From Vibrio europaeus (GTDB lineage: Bacteria > Pseudomonadota > Gammaproteobacteria > Enterobacterales > Vibrionaceae), in NCBI RefSeq assembly GCF_001695575.1, contig NZ_LUAX01000006.1:32864-96863 (forward strand): a DNA stretch of 64,000 bases, in the 5' to 3' direction. The notes below the pieces were generated by a model, which was not told the origin of the DNA, searched no databases, and worked only from the letters and a program-made list of their open reading frames with translations. The translations under genes were made by a program, and so were the position numbers. Of this stretch, positions 1 through 9,111 are shown piece after piece (positions within the stretch are counted from its first letter, which is position 1; each line of letters opens with the position of its first letter).

Positions 1-303
1 ACTGGCCTAGCCGCAGGTGAAGAGCCGTTTATTGTCCCTATGGCGATTCCTATGATAGCCGGTCCGTCAGTGATTGCTGCGCTGCTGCTACTGTCTAGCC
101 AACACCCAGATAACCTAGTCGAGTTATCAGCGGCGGTTTTACTGGCTTGGGGTGTGACCTTCTTTATCTTGATGTTCTATAACTTCTTCCACCGTATATT
201 GGGCGAGCGAGGTCTAAAAGCGGTAGAGCGTTTGATGGGATTGCTACTGATTATGATCTCTACCCAGATGTTCCTCGATGGTGTGAAGGGTTATCTAGGC
301 TAG
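1..303 (+). CDS. MarC-family integral membrane protein, C-terminal part (cut by window edge)
   Basis: The frame is open from the first base, so the gene starts upstream of the window; an internal Met at 40 is not the true start. About 100 C-terminal residues are seen, with the sequence EEPFIVPMAIPMIAGPS near the left edge followed by hydrophobic helices. That GP-containing loop is typical of the MarC/YhgN family of inner-membrane proteins of uncertain transport function. It ends just before a hairpin terminator and converges with the DUF1145 gene. YhgN is the likely orthologue, but the symbol is not certain from a fragment. Confidence 0.8.
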   Translation, partial: TGLAAGEEPFIVPMAIPMIAGPSVIAALLLLSSQHPDNLVELSAAVLLAWGVTFFILMFYNFFHRILGERGLKAVERLMGLLLIMISTQMFLDGVKGYLG

Positions 304-316
304 AACAGACAGAGAC

Positions 317-348
317 AAAAATGCCGCTTTCAACAGCGGCATTTTTTA
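317..348. terminator. Bidirectional rho-independent terminator
   Basis: An inverted repeat (atgccgct / agcggcat) flanked by A-run and T-run lies between the convergent MarC-family and DUF1145 genes, so it can serve both strands. Confidence 0.8.
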
Positions 349-353
349 TTTTC

Positions 354-620
354 TTAAGTCATGTACTTACGACGGATATCGAGTAGGGCGAAAATACCGA
401 AGATCAGAATTGACCACTTCTCCCATCGAGTCATCTTAATCTTGTCGCCAAAGGCACCAATGAAAATAGCCATTTGTATGCCGTGCATAATAAATAGGAA
501 TGCCGTCATGATGTAGAGTGCAATGGCTGCTTTACCTGGGAAAGGCATGAAAAAATTAAGAATAAGAATAAACCAAACAAAACCAATCGCGGCTTTGGCT
601 AACATAATGAGTGCTTTCAT
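354..620 (-). CDS. yhhL: DUF1145 family small membrane protein (YhhL-like)
   Basis: An 88-residue hydrophobic protein with about three membrane segments (roughly residues 5-25, 30-52, 65-82) and a basic end. It lies directly downstream of rsmD on the same strand, 13 bp apart, which is the place yhhL holds in E. coli (rsmD-yhhL). Its function is unknown. The start ATG is preceded by an AAGGAA-type ribosome site. The symbol rests on context plus family resemblance. Confidence 0.7.
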   Translation of the reverse strand: MKALIMLAKAAIGFVWFILILNFFMPFPGKAAIALYIMTAFLFIMHGIQMAIFIGAFGDKIKMTRWEKWSILIFGIFALLDIRRKYMT

Positions 621-633
621 TTAAGGTTCCTTA

Positions 634-1233
634 TTAGCTTTGTTGTCTTTCAAACAATCTGAAGCTGACCTGGCCTGCGTGCTTTTCTCTATGCAGATGC
701 CAGTGGGCAGGGATTCCGTCAAGGCTCAGCTCTTTTTCTGTTTCAACATAGATCATCGCATCTTCGGCTAACCAGCCATTTTTCTCAAGTAGGGAAATTG
801 TTTCGTTAAGTAACCCTTTACGAAAAGGCGGATCAATGAACACGACATGATGCGGCGTTCCAGCTTGCTTCAGATAGCTTAGCGCATCGGTGTTGTGGGC
901 CTGAAGGTTGGTTGCTTTCAATGCCGCAATGTTCTTATTTATCTGATTGAACGCATTGGCATTGAGTTCGACTAAAGTCACCATTTCAGCTTGGCGAGAG
1001 GCGGCTTCAAAACCCAGTCCACCTGACCCCGCAAACAAATCTAAGCATTTAGCACGAGGAATGTCCTGTGCAAGCCAGTTAAATAGCGTCTCTTTTACGC
1101 GATCGGTTGTCGGTCTTAATCCTTCAGTATCATGAACAGGGAGTTTACGTCCTCTCCATAAACCGCTAATAATACGAACAAAGCCAGTTGAAGGCTTTTT
1201 TTGTGATGTGTTTTGCTGGCGACGTCTTACCAT
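634..1233 (-). CDS. rsmD: 16S rRNA (guanine-966-N2)-methyltransferase RsmD
   Basis: A 199-residue SAM-dependent methyltransferase that modifies G966 of 16S rRNA in the assembling 30S subunit. The SAM-binding motif LDLFAGSGGLGFEA is at about residues 64-77 and the catalytic motif FIDPPF at about 132. The N-terminal RIISGLWRGRKL is characteristic of RsmD. The gene is divergent from ftsY, the conserved arrangement in enterobacteria and vibrios. Length matches the family. Confidence 0.95.
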   Translation of the reverse strand: MVRRRQQNTSQKKPSTGFVRIISGLWRGRKLPVHDTEGLRPTTDRVKETLFNWLAQDIPRAKCLDLFAGSGGLGFEAASRQAEMVTLVELNANAFNQINKNIAALKATNLQAHNTDALSYLKQAGTPHHVVFIDPPFRKGLLNETISLLEKNGWLAEDAMIYVETEKELSLDGIPAHWHLHREKHAGQVSFRLFERQQS

Positions 1234-1443
1234 AGATTTTTTGACCGCTAATAAAGTGATACTATAGCCAGTCGCTCTGCTGTGAGCGCTAACATACAGC
1301 CCAAATTTGTTGATGACAAAGTGTATACCATCCCATAGGTAGTTAAAAACTTTTCACTGTGTTGTCATTTTTCTTTTCTGCGCGTGGATAATCCGTGCGG
1401 AAAAGAGTCTGAGTTAAAATAAGACGATCTAGGATAGCCCCAG

Positions 1444-2640
1444 ATGACGGAAAAAAAGAAGCGCGGATTACTTTCTTGGCTTGGTTTCGGCGATGAAGAG
1501 CAAACCAAGCAACCCGCTGAAGAACAAAAAAATACCATTGAAGAAGTTGTCGAAGAGACACCAGTTGTTGACGAGCAAGTTGAGCAACCTAACACTGAGC
1601 TAGCAGAAGCAGAAGCAGAAGCAGAAGCAGAAGCAGAAGCAGAAGCAGAAGCAGAAGAGGTTGTTGAAGTTGTCGAGCAGCCAGCTGAGCCACGTGTTGT
1701 TGAACAAGAAAAACCGACAGAAAGCTTCTTTGCTCGCTTAAAACGCAGCTTGGCTCGTACTAAAGCGAATATTGGCGCAGGTTTCTTCGGCTTGTTTAAA
1801 GACAAGCAAATCGACGATGAGCTATTTGAAGAGTTGGAAGAGCAGCTACTTATTGCCGATGTGGGTATGGATACCACACTTAAGATCATCGACAACCTGA
1901 CCGAGAAAGCGTCTCGCCAAGATCTTAAAGATGGTGAGGCTCTTTACGGCTTACTCAAAGAAGAGATGGCAGAGATTCTATCTAATGTTGAGAAGCCGCT
2001 GGAAGTCGACACTTCTAAAGCCCCTTACGTTATTCTTATGGTCGGTGTTAACGGGGTTGGTAAAACGACAACCATTGGTAAGCTAGCGAAACAGTTCCAA
2101 GCTGAAGGTAAAAAAGTCATGCTTGCTGCGGGTGATACTTTCCGTGCCGCGGCGGTTGAACAGCTACAAGTTTGGGGTGAGCGAAACAACGTCCCGGTTG
2201 TCGCGCAGCATACTGGCGCAGATAGTGCTTCCGTTATCTACGATGCAATTGAATCAGCGAAAGCGAAAGGTGTTGATGTGGTTATCGCTGATACCGCGGG
2301 CCGCCTGCAGAACAAAGCGAACCTGATGGAAGAGCTGCGTAAGATCGTTCGTGTAATGCAGAAGGTCGATGGCTCTGCACCGCATGAAATCATGCTGACT
2401 TTGGATGCAGGTACCGGTCAAAACGCTATCAGCCAAGCCAAACTGTTTAGTGATGTCGCGCCGTTAACGGGTATTACCCTTACTAAGTTAGACGGTACCG
2501 CGAAAGGTGGCGTGATCTTCGCACTTGCCGATCAGTTCCAAATTCCAATTCGTTACATTGGTGTGGGTGAAGGGATTGATGATCTACGCCCATTTGAAAC
2601 TCAAGAGTTTATTGATGCGCTGTTTAGCCGCGAAGACTAA
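1444..2640 (+). CDS. ftsY: Signal recognition particle receptor FtsY
   Basis: A 398-residue SRP-receptor GTPase that docks ribosome-nascent chain-SRP complexes at the inner membrane. It has an acidic N-terminal A domain (about residues 10-95) and an NG domain with G1 GVNGVGKTTT (about 203), DTFRAAA, DTAGR and the TKLDGTAKGG motif (about 350). The A domain contains nine perfect tandem copies of a hexanucleotide encoding Ala-Glu, an unusual low-complexity insert. It heads the ftsY-ftsE-ftsX cluster as in E. coli. Confidence 0.97.
   Translation: MTEKKKRGLLSWLGFGDEEQTKQPAEEQKNTIEEVVEETPVVDEQVEQPNTELAEAEAEAEAEAEAEAEAEEVVEVVEQPAEPRVVEQEKPTESFFARLKRSLARTKANIGAGFFGLFKDKQIDDELFEELEEQLLIADVGMDTTLKIIDNLTEKASRQDLKDGEALYGLLKEEMAEILSNVEKPLEVDTSKAPYVILMVGVNGVGKTTTIGKLAKQFQAEGKKVMLAAGDTFRAAAVEQLQVWGERNNVPVVAQHTGADSASVIYDAIESAKAKGVDVVIADTAGRLQNKANLMEELRKIVRVMQKVDGSAPHEIMLTLDAGTGQNAISQAKLFSDVAPLTGITLTKLDGTAKGGVIFALADQFQIPIRYIGVGEGIDDLRPFETQEFIDALFSRED
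1603..1656 (+). repeat. Tandem hexanucleotide repeat (GCAGAA)x9 inside ftsY
   Basis: Nine perfect copies of gcagaa encode (Ala-Glu)9 in the acidic A domain of FtsY. The unit is a multiple of three, so copy-number slippage would change length without breaking the frame. Confidence 0.98.
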
Positions 2641-2652
2641 TCCCCGTCATAT

Positions 2653-2753
2653 TTGAAGCTGCAGCGTTGTTGACGGCATCAATTCCGCCCTAATCAAATA
2701 GAGCACCTATGCTCATAGGGCTGAATGGATTTGTCGCCTAGCTGCAACTCCAA
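2653..2753. repeat. Palindromic intergenic repeat element between ftsY and ftsE
   Basis: About 100 bp form an imperfect inverted repeat. The left arm ttgaagctgcagc matches the reverse complement of the right arm (ttggagttgcagc), a second paired block (atcaattccgccct / atccattcagccct) lies inside, and a near-perfect palindrome cctatgctcatagg is at the centre (2706-2719). It looks like a REP/MITE-type dispersed element. I recall similar intergenic sequences in other vibrios but cannot verify it here. No second copy was noticed in this window. Confidence 0.6.
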
Positions 2754-2801
2754 CTACTTAGGGGATAAATACTATAGAGAAGTTCATAAGAGGGATTTCG
2801 G

Positions 2802-3476
2802 GTGATAAAATTTCAGCAAGTGAGTAAGGCTTATCGTGGTGGACGACAAGCCTTACAGAAGGTCGATTTTCATCTTCGTCGTGGTGAAATGGCTTTTCTT
2901 GGCGGACATTCAGGTGCTGGAAAAAGTACTCTGCTAAAGTTGATTTGTGCCATTGAACGACCTACGGATGGCAAAATCAGCTTTAACGACCACGATATCA
3001 CTCGAATTCCTAATAAGGATATTCCCTTCCTACGTCGCAATATCGGCATTGTGTTTCAGGATCATCGTTTGCTGATGGACCGAAGCGTGTTTGATAACGT
3101 CGCTTTGCCGATGCGAATCGAGGCGATCTCAGAGAACGAAATTAAGCGTCGTGTATCCGCGGCTCTGGATAAGACGGGTCTATTGGACAAAGCGAAATGC
3201 TTGCCAAGCCAACTGTCTGGTGGTGAGCAGCAGCGTGTCGGTATCGCGCGTGCTGTGGTTAATCGACCAACCTTACTGTTAGCGGATGAACCTACCGGTA
3301 ACTTAGACCCTGAGCTCTCTAGCCGAGTACTGAAGCTATTTGAAGAGTTTAACCGTGCTGGCGTTACCATTCTTTTAGCAACGCACGATATTGGGTTAGT
3401 GAACACTCGCCCACAGTACCGCCATCTAGAGCTAAACCAAGGTTTTTTGAGTGAGGTGGAAGATTATGGGCTCTAA
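2802..3476 (+). CDS. ftsE: Cell division ATP-binding protein FtsE
   Basis: The 224-residue ABC ATPase of the FtsEX complex, which activates periplasmic amidases at the septum. Walker [10 protein letters not shown] (about residue 35), signature [14 protein letters not shown] (about 138) and Walker [13 protein letters not shown] (about 158) are all intact. The start is GTG. It lies after ftsY, with a repeat element between, and overlaps ftsX by 11 bp, indicating translational coupling. Confidence 0.96.
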   Translation: MIKFQQVSKAYRGGRQALQKVDFHLRRGEMAFLGGHSGAGKSTLLKLICAIERPTDGKISFNDHDITRIPNKDIPFLRRNIGIVFQDHRLLMDRSVFDNVALPMRIEAISENEIKRRVSAALDKTGLLDKAKCLPSQLSGGEQQRVGIARAVVNRPTLLLADEPTGNLDPELSSRVLKLFEEFNRAGVTILLATHDIGLVNTRPQYRHLELNQGFLSEVEDYGL

Positions 3477-4434
3477 TAAGCGCAACAAAAATACCAACGC
3501 CTCTCGTGCTAAGAATCGCGTTAAGAAAGACAGCTTTTTTACCGTTCATTTCAAGCAAGCTAGACTTTCTCTCGCTGAATTTTGGCAGCGGCCACTGGGC
3601 AATATTCTTACTTTAGCCGTTATCTCGATGGCATTAGCCATGCCTTCTGCTTTGTACCTATTGGGTAAGAATATTTCTGCTGCTTCAACCAATGTCACTA
3701 GTCCGTCGCAGGTAAGTGCTTACATAGAAGAGCGCATACCTGAAGCGCGGATCATGGTCCTCAAAGATGAACTAGAAACATCGCTTGATGTGGCTAAGGT
3801 TGAATACATCTCCCCGCAGCAAGGTCTCGATGACCTCAGCCAATACTCCGGCTTTGAACAGGCTCTGAGCTTATTAGATGATTACGCGCTACCTGGTGTG
3901 TTGGTGATCACTCCGAGTCAAGATGATAAACAAGCCATTAAACGTCTCGCTGAGCGCGTCGCTAATGAAGAAGGCATTACCGATGTTCGCTTGGATGAAG
4001 ATTGGTTAACACGACTCGACGCGATCAAAAATCTCGTCAGTGGCATCGTGATTACCTTATCAGTGTTGATGCTTGGCTCAGTGTTCTTAATTGTTGGTAA
4101 CACATTACGCTTTAACGTGTTAGCCAATAAAGAAGAGATTCAAACCATGAAACTGATTGGCGCGACTAATAGCTATATTCTTCGCCCATATTTGTACTCA
4201 GGTATGTGGTTTGGTCTGCTAGGGGCGATTACAGCGTGGGTGTTAACTGCGGTAATCACAGTTCTACTTAATAGCAGTGTAGAGAAGTTGGCGCTTCTGT
4301 ATGATAGCCACTTCAGATTGGTGGGTCTAAGTTGGGATGAGTCTTTACTACTGGTGATGCTAGGAACCTTCCTCGGTTGTTTGGCGGCAAAGGTTTCAGC
4401 GCAGCGTCATCTCAAAGAAATTGAACCTGTTTAA
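3466..4434 (+). CDS. ftsX: Cell division permease-like protein FtsX
   Basis: The membrane subunit of FtsEX. It has a basic cytoplasmic N-terminus, a first membrane helix at about residues 40-60, a periplasmic domain, and three further helices near the C-terminus (about 190-215, 240-270, 285-310). The open frame extends 15 bp upstream, but the ATG inside the end of ftsE (MGSNKRNK) fits an 11-bp ftsE-ftsX overlap and is chosen. Length about 322 aa is normal. Confidence 0.94.
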   Translation: MGSNKRNKNTNASRAKNRVKKDSFFTVHFKQARLSLAEFWQRPLGNILTLAVISMALAMPSALYLLGKNISAASTNVTSPSQVSAYIEERIPEARIMVLKDELETSLDVAKVEYISPQQGLDDLSQYSGFEQALSLLDDYALPGVLVITPSQDDKQAIKRLAERVANEEGITDVRLDEDWLTRLDAIKNLVSGIVITLSVLMLGSVFLIVGNTLRFNVLANKEEIQTMKLIGATNSYILRPYLYSGMWFGLLGAITAWVLTAVITVLLNSSVEKLALLYDSHFRLVGLSWDESLLLVMLGTFLGCLAAKVSAQRHLKEIEPV

Positions 4435-4617
4435 TTGAACCCGATTATTTTGTTGTTGTCATACTATTGAAAAAAGTAGACGCTACCGTATACTTTTTCT
4501 CTTGTATAGACGAATTGTTTATGCATAATAACCTTCCCCTGCTTGAAACCTGTTCATTTTAGGTTCAAGATTGGTGGGCTAAAACATACTCCAGATCAGA
4601 GATTGATGAGGACTTGA

Positions 4618-5475
4618 ATGACTAAGCAAGCATACCCAATGGCTGTAGTGACACAAGATAGCTTAGACAGCTATATTCGTTCAGTGAACAGCTATCCAAT
4701 GCTAACTCCTGAAGAGGAGCGTGGACTTGCAGAGCGTCTGCATTACGACGGTGAAATCGAGGCTGCAAAAGGCTTAATCCTTTCGCACCTGCGCTTCGTT
4801 GTACACGTGGCTCGTGGTTATTCAGGTTACGGTCTACCAATGGCTGACCTTGTTCAAGAAGGCAACATTGGCCTGATGAAGGCTGTAAAACGCTTTAATC
4901 CTGAAGTCGGTGTTCGCTTGGTTTCATTCGCGGTGCACTGGATCAAAGCAGAGATTCACGAGTACGTTTTGCGTAACTGGCGTATTGTGAAAATTGCGAC
5001 GACTAAAGCGCAACGTAAATTGTTCTTCAATCTGCGTAAGTCGAAAAAGCGTCTAGGTTGGTTTAACAACGGTGAAGTTGAAACGGTTGCGCGTGAGTTA
5101 GGTGTAGAGCCTTCAGAAGTTCGTGAAATGGAATCTCGCTTGGCTGCGCAAGATGCGACATTTGAAATGCCAACCGATGATGATGACTCAAATGCTTCTT
5201 ACACTGCACCTATGGTGTACCTAGAAGATAAGTCTTCTGATGTTGCCGATAATGTTGAAGCAGCAAACTGGCAAGCACACACTAACAACCGTTTGAGCTT
5301 AGCACTAAAGAGCTTAGATGAGCGTAGCCAACATATTGTTCGTTCACGTTGGTTAGATGATAACAAGTCGACGCTGCAAGAACTGGCAGAAACGTATAGC
5401 GTATCTGCAGAGCGAATTCGTCAGCTAGAAAAGAACGCGATGAAGAAATTGAAAGCGGCGGTTGGTGAATTCTAA
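4618..5475 (+). CDS. rpoH: RNA polymerase heat-shock sigma factor RpoH (sigma-32)
   Basis: A 285-residue alternative sigma factor for heat-shock genes. Region 2 includes [17 protein letters not shown] (about residues 80-96). The RpoH box [15 protein letters not shown] (about 136-150), region 4 with [17 protein letters not shown] near the C-terminus, and overall length are diagnostic. It follows ftsX as in E. coli but with its own 180-bp upstream region, and is followed by a strong terminator. The 5' coding region of rpoH is usually a thermosensor; I did not fold it here. Confidence 0.97.
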   Translation: MTKQAYPMAVVTQDSLDSYIRSVNSYPMLTPEEERGLAERLHYDGEIEAAKGLILSHLRFVVHVARGYSGYGLPMADLVQEGNIGLMKAVKRFNPEVGVRLVSFAVHWIKAEIHEYVLRNWRIVKIATTKAQRKLFFNLRKSKKRLGWFNNGEVETVARELGVEPSEVREMESRLAAQDATFEMPTDDDDSNASYTAPMVYLEDKSSDVADNVEAANWQAHTNNRLSLALKSLDERSQHIVRSRWLDDNKSTLQELAETYSVSAERIRQLEKNAMKKLKAAVGEF

Positions 5476-5501
5476 CCTCTGACTTTTTAAACGAATCTAC
5501 C

Positions 5502-5531
5502 AAGCCGAGATCATATGATCTCGGCTTTTTT
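5502..5531 (+). terminator. Rho-independent terminator after rpoH
   Basis: A perfect stem (aagccgagatca / tgatctcggctt) followed by a T-run directly after the rpoH stop codon. Confidence 0.9.
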
Positions 5532-5888
5532 ATTGCTGATCATTTATTGAGTTATTTGGATGATTAGAGATCGAGTTTGTCTCACCTTGCCTGTGGGTAA
5601 CTCTGTGGTAAATTTCTTTGCTATCTGTCAGAAAGCGGGGTAGATAAAGGCATCTCGACCCATTATCTCGTGGGGATAGTTTTGCTTTTACACACAATAA
5701 AATAATGATCATCACTACATATAGTGGATCAAAAATCACTGAGATACTTTATCAACGCAATCCACAGATTTATCCACAGTTGATGAATTTATGATCGCTG
5801 GTGGATAACCTTACTGCCCTCGTGTACTTGTTGACCACTGGATAGGTTACAATGGCGTTAGATAATTACGATATAAAAGAGAAAGTTC
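5532..5888. other. Gene-free region with DnaA-box-like sites upstream of glpE
   Basis: No convincing gene. It holds a perfect DnaA-box consensus ttatccaca at 5770-5778, a one-mismatch box on the opposite strand around 5800-5808 (gtggataa), and weaker matches around 5590 (tgtgggtaa). It is A+T-rich. The glpE promoter must lie here; no clear -35/-10 pair was identified. Confidence 0.5.
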
Positions 5889-6215
5889 ATGGATCAGTTT
5901 AAGCATATTGATGTGGGTAGTGCGCAAAGTCTTCTTGAGCAAGGAGATGCGCGTATGGTGGATATTCGCGACCCTCAATCTTTTGCCGTGTCTCACGCCA
6001 AAGATGCCTTCCATTTAACCAACGATACGATTGTGACCTTTATGGACGATGTAGAGTTCGAGCAACCCGTATTAGTGATGTGTTATCACGGCATCAGCAG
6101 CCAAGGTGCGGCTCAGTATTTGGTTAACCAAGGCTTTGAGCAGGTGTATAGTGTTGATGGCGGCTTTGAAGCATGGCAAAGAGCCGAACTTCCGACAGAA
6201 TCCAACTTAGGATAG
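5889..6215 (+). CDS. glpE: Thiosulfate sulfurtransferase GlpE
   Basis: A 108-residue single-domain rhodanese that transfers sulfane sulfur from thiosulfate to a thiol acceptor. The active-site loop is CYHGISSQG (Cys at about residue 65), the typical CxxGxS loop. It ends 4 bp before glpG, so the two are co-transcribed as in E. coli (glpEG). The N-terminal MDQFKHIDV and DIRD motif match the family. Confidence 0.93.
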   Translation: MDQFKHIDVGSAQSLLEQGDARMVDIRDPQSFAVSHAKDAFHLTNDTIVTFMDDVEFEQPVLVMCYHGISSQGAAQYLVNQGFEQVYSVDGGFEAWQRAELPTESNLG

Positions 6216-6219
6216 CTTT

Positions 6220-7050
6220 ATGTATCGACTCATCTCCCTCAATAATCCGCGTATGGCACAAGCATTTATCGACTATATGGCCTCGCGCCAGATAGATATT
6301 CAGATGATGCCGGAGGGAGAAGGGCAGTTTGCGTTGTGGTTGACCGATAGTCAGTATCAAATGGAGGCGGAGTCGGAGCTGCAGCAGTTTTTATCCGACC
6401 CTAATGCCAACAAATATCAAGCGGCGTCATGGGATATGGCCGAAAGCCGCAAGAATCATTTTACTTATCAATCGCCAAGTATGTTAGCCATGATTAAGGC
6501 CAAAGCCGGGCCGATAACATTATCTGTTATGGTGATCTGTTTAGTGATTTTTACCATGCAGCAGCTTGGTTCTGGTGAAGGGGTGTTTGCTGCTTTGCAC
6601 TTCCCAGCGTTTGCGGGACAAGAGTGGCAACTTTGGCGTTGGGTGAGCCATGCTGTTCTTCATTTTTCCGTTATGCATATCGCCTTTAACTTACTCTGGT
6701 GGTGGCAGCTTGGTGGCGATATTGAGCAAAGGTTAGGCTCAGGCAAACTACTGCAGTTGTTTGCGGTTTCTGCTGCGCTCTCAGGGGCGGGGCAATACTG
6801 GGTTGAAGGCGCTAACTTTGGCGGTTTATCTGGTGTGGTTTATGCACTGGTTGGCTACTTATGGATGTTGGGCTACAAAGCGCCACAACTTGGACTGAGT
6901 ATGCCTAAACCTATGATCGGTTTTATGCTGGTGTGGTTGGTGCTTGGTTTTGTTCAGCCGTATATGGCGATTGCCAATACTGCCCATTTAGTTGGCCTGT
7001 TATCCGGTGTGGCTCTGGGTTTGTTCGATGCGAGCCGAGCGAAAAAGTAG
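6220..7050 (+). CDS. glpG: Rhomboid intramembrane serine protease GlpG
   Basis: A 276-residue rhomboid with an N-terminal cytosolic domain (residues 1-80) and six membrane helices. The catalytic serine lies in GLSGVVYALVG (about residue 205) and the catalytic histidine in NTAHLVGLLSG (about 255), with the HxxxN motif HIAFNLLWWW in helix 2. Both dyad residues are present, so the enzyme should be active. It forms an operon with glpE. Confidence 0.95.
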   Translation: MYRLISLNNPRMAQAFIDYMASRQIDIQMMPEGEGQFALWLTDSQYQMEAESELQQFLSDPNANKYQAASWDMAESRKNHFTYQSPSMLAMIKAKAGPITLSVMVICLVIFTMQQLGSGEGVFAALHFPAFAGQEWQLWRWVSHAVLHFSVMHIAFNLLWWWQLGGDIEQRLGSGKLLQLFAVSAALSGAGQYWVEGANFGGLSGVVYALVGYLWMLGYKAPQLGLSMPKPMIGFMLVWLVLGFVQPYMAIANTAHLVGLLSGVALGLFDASRAKK

Positions 7051-7055
7051 CAATA

Positions 7056-7082
7056 AAAAACGGCGCGATAAGCGCCGTTTGA
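7056..7082 (+). terminator. Terminator after glpG
   Basis: The inverted repeat aacggcgc / gcgccgtt with a short loop lies between the convergent glpG and FliL-like genes. Confidence 0.75.
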
Positions 7083-7096
7083 TTAGCTAGCACACA

Positions 7097-7504
7097 TTAC
7101 TGATACAGGTATTTGGTAAACAGTAAGTCAGCGATGATGGTTTTGCCTGTTTCGGGTAACAGCGTCGCGTTGAGCTGCTCAACTAAGGTCTTACGTAAAT
7201 CTTCACGCCCCGCCAGAGAGGTAATGGTATCTTCTGACTGTTTACCAAGCAGTTCAATCACAGCGTCGCGAATTAATGGCTGGTGAAGTTCGATCACGCC
7301 GAGGTCTGCTTCATTGGCAACCATAATATCGATTCGAACTTGGATATAGCCAAGTTTTTTGCCTTTGGTATAGAAGTTGGTGGTGAGATCGGGCTCTAGC
7401 GTAAAGTAAGCAAGTTTCGGAGCACCTTCTTGTTGAGCTAAAACAGGGAGGCTGATAAGTAAACCCAAAGCGATAAATATTTGGGCTAGGTAACGTTTAA
7501 TCAT
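7097..7504 (-). CDS. FliL-like flagellar basal body-associated family protein (exported)
   Basis: About 135 residues with an N-terminal signal or anchor (MIKRYLAQIFIALGLLISL) followed by a FliL-type domain with the typical pattern YIQVRIDIMV...IRDAVIELLG and a C-terminal VVTG-like end (LPETGKTIIADLLFTKYLYQ). The frame extends to a TTG at 7528, but a GGAAGAAAG ribosome site precedes the ATG at 7504, which is chosen. It is a FliL paralogue outside a flagellar operon, as seen beside glpG in other vibrios; its role is unproven. Confidence 0.75.
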   Translation of the reverse strand: MIKRYLAQIFIALGLLISLPVLAQQEGAPKLAYFTLEPDLTTNFYTKGKKLGYIQVRIDIMVANEADLGVIELHQPLIRDAVIELLGKQSEDTITSLAGREDLRKTLVEQLNATLLPETGKTIIADLLFTKYLYQ

Positions 7505-7657
7505 ATTTATAACTTTTCTTTCTTCCAATCACGATACTCGAATCGCCTGAGTCTTGTTACAATAGAGCATCTATTTGTAATAAAAATGCGTTAAGCACTC
7601 ATTGTAGTGGTTAACTTTTGAGATTGAAGCTTTATTGTACGTTGATAAGGCTACTTA

Positions 7658-8209
7658 TTGAATACTAGTATGAATCAACCAACTGCGCTTTATTTATCTG
7701 CTCTTCGCCAAGTTGAATGGCAACAACCAGAGCATTTTAGCTTTCCTACGCAAAGTGCAAAAAAATGGCTGCTAGAACAGGGCTCGTTGTCACGTTTATT
7801 AGAGTCTTATTGCCAAACGTTAAGTGTCGACCTTCTGCATAATAAAGTGATTCGAGCTGAAAAGCTAAATGCGCAAGAAATAAAACTGTTAGCTCTAGAA
7901 GAATGCTTGTTGAGAAAGGTGGTGCTAAAAGGAGATGAAGAGCCGTGGGTATTGGGTCGGACCTTAATTCCGCACTCTTCGATGCAAGGTCAAGAATATG
8001 ATTTAGCTCGCCAAGGTGAAATCCCGTTAGGCTTGACGGTGTTCAGTGCCAATGATGTTAAGCGTGATGCTTTGCAAGTGGGTCTGGTTGAGTTGGATGG
8101 CAAACAGCTACTTGCGCGTCGTTCTCGACTATGGATGAATCGTAAACCTATGTTAGTGGCAGAGCTTTTTCTGCCGACCGCGCCAATTTATGCAAAGGAG
8201 AGCGTTTAG
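7658..8209 (+). CDS. ubiC: Chorismate--pyruvate lyase UbiC
   Basis: Converts chorismate to 4-hydroxybenzoate and pyruvate, the first committed step of ubiquinone synthesis. The 183-residue length, the central [14 protein letters not shown] segment, the basic arginine in VLGRTLIP and the C-terminal [20 protein letters not shown] are typical. The TTG at 7658 has an AAGG site seven bases before it; an ATG at 7670 is the alternative start. It ends 1 bp before ubiA. Confidence 0.92.
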   Translation: MNTSMNQPTALYLSALRQVEWQQPEHFSFPTQSAKKWLLEQGSLSRLLESYCQTLSVDLLHNKVIRAEKLNAQEIKLLALEECLLRKVVLKGDEEPWVLGRTLIPHSSMQGQEYDLARQGEIPLGLTVFSANDVKRDALQVGLVELDGKQLLARRSRLWMNRKPMLVAELFLPTAPIYAKESV

Positions 8210-8210
8210 A

Positions 8211-9065
8211 ATGACGGCAGATAAAGCAGTCGCTTACTGGCAGTTAATGCGCATGGATAAGCCGATTGGGACCTTATTATTGCTTTGGCCGACATTATGG
8301 GCGTTGATCATTGCTGCAGAGGGTGTACCGAGTTTAAAAGTTTTATTTGTCTTTGTTCTTGGCGTGATCTTTATGCGAGCGGCTGGATGCGTAATCAATG
8401 ACTTTGCTGACCGCAAAGTTGATGGTCATGTAAAACGCACCAAGCAACGCCCGTTACCCTCAGGCCGAGTCACCTCTAAAGAAGCAATCGGGTTGTTTTT
8501 AGTCTTAGCGATCAGCTCGTTTCTACTTGTGCTGAGTATGAATGCGTTAACCATTCAGCTCTCATTTGTTGGCATCTTTCTCGCTTTCATTTACCCATTT
8601 ATGAAGCGCTATACTCATCTGCCACAACTGTTTCTTGGTCTCGCTTTCAGTTGGTCAATTCCAATGGCTTGGGCTGCCGAGGCGAACGAAGTCACCATGA
8701 TGACATGGTTTATCTTTACTATTAACGCCCTATGGACGATCGCCTACGACACCCAATATGCCATGGTAGATAGGGATGATGACCTGAAAATTGGTATTAA
8801 GTCGACGGCTATTTTGTTTGGTCGATTAGATAAAATGGTGATTGGTGTATTGCAGCTCATCACTCTTGCCATGTTGATGTATGTCGGGATTTGGTTTGAG
8901 CTTGGTGCAAGCTATTACTGGAGCTTGCTGATGTCTGGCGCCTTATTTGTGTTTCAGCAGCATCTTATCCGACATCGAGAGCGAGACTTGTGCTTCAGGG
9001 CGTTTCTCAATAACAACTATGTCGGCATGATAGTCACCATAGGTTTGTTTATCGCTTTCTGGTAA
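8211..9065 (+). CDS. ubiA: 4-hydroxybenzoate octaprenyltransferase UbiA
   Basis: An inner-membrane prenyltransferase joining the polyprenyl chain to 4-hydroxybenzoate. The first Asp-rich motif [12 protein letters not shown] is at about residue 64 and the second in [12 protein letters not shown] at about 182. About eight membrane helices are expected. The ATG at 8211 has a strong AAAGGAG site inside the 3' end of ubiC; an in-frame ATG at 8190 is rejected because it overlaps ubiC and lacks a site. It forms an operon with ubiC. Confidence 0.95.
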   Translation: MTADKAVAYWQLMRMDKPIGTLLLLWPTLWALIIAAEGVPSLKVLFVFVLGVIFMRAAGCVINDFADRKVDGHVKRTKQRPLPSGRVTSKEAIGLFLVLAISSFLLVLSMNALTIQLSFVGIFLAFIYPFMKRYTHLPQLFLGLAFSWSIPMAWAAEANEVTMMTWFIFTINALWTIAYDTQYAMVDRDDDLKIGIKSTAILFGRLDKMVIGVLQLITLAMLMYVGIWFELGASYYWSLLMSGALFVFQQHLIRHRERDLCFRAFLNNNYVGMIVTIGLFIAFW

Positions 9066-9068
9066 ACA

Positions 9069-9097
9069 AAAAGGGCATCCACTGGATGCCCTTTATC
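9069..9097. terminator. Bidirectional terminator between ubiA and plsB
   Basis: The stem gggcatcca / tggatgccc is flanked by A-run and T-run between convergent genes. Confidence 0.85.
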
Positions 9098-9111
9098 GTA
9101 CTTAGTCGTTA

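Noticed and set aside
1365..1895. Minus-strand frame opposite ftsY rich in Ser-Ala repeats
   Set aside because: It is the mirror of the (GCAGAA)9 repeat and the acidic FtsY domain; no ribosome site or homology expected.
5532..5888. Possible replication origin because of DnaA boxes
   Set aside because: The neighbours (rpoH, glpE) are not those of a vibrio oriC (mioC/mnmG), the boxes are few and no AT-rich 13-mer array is clear.
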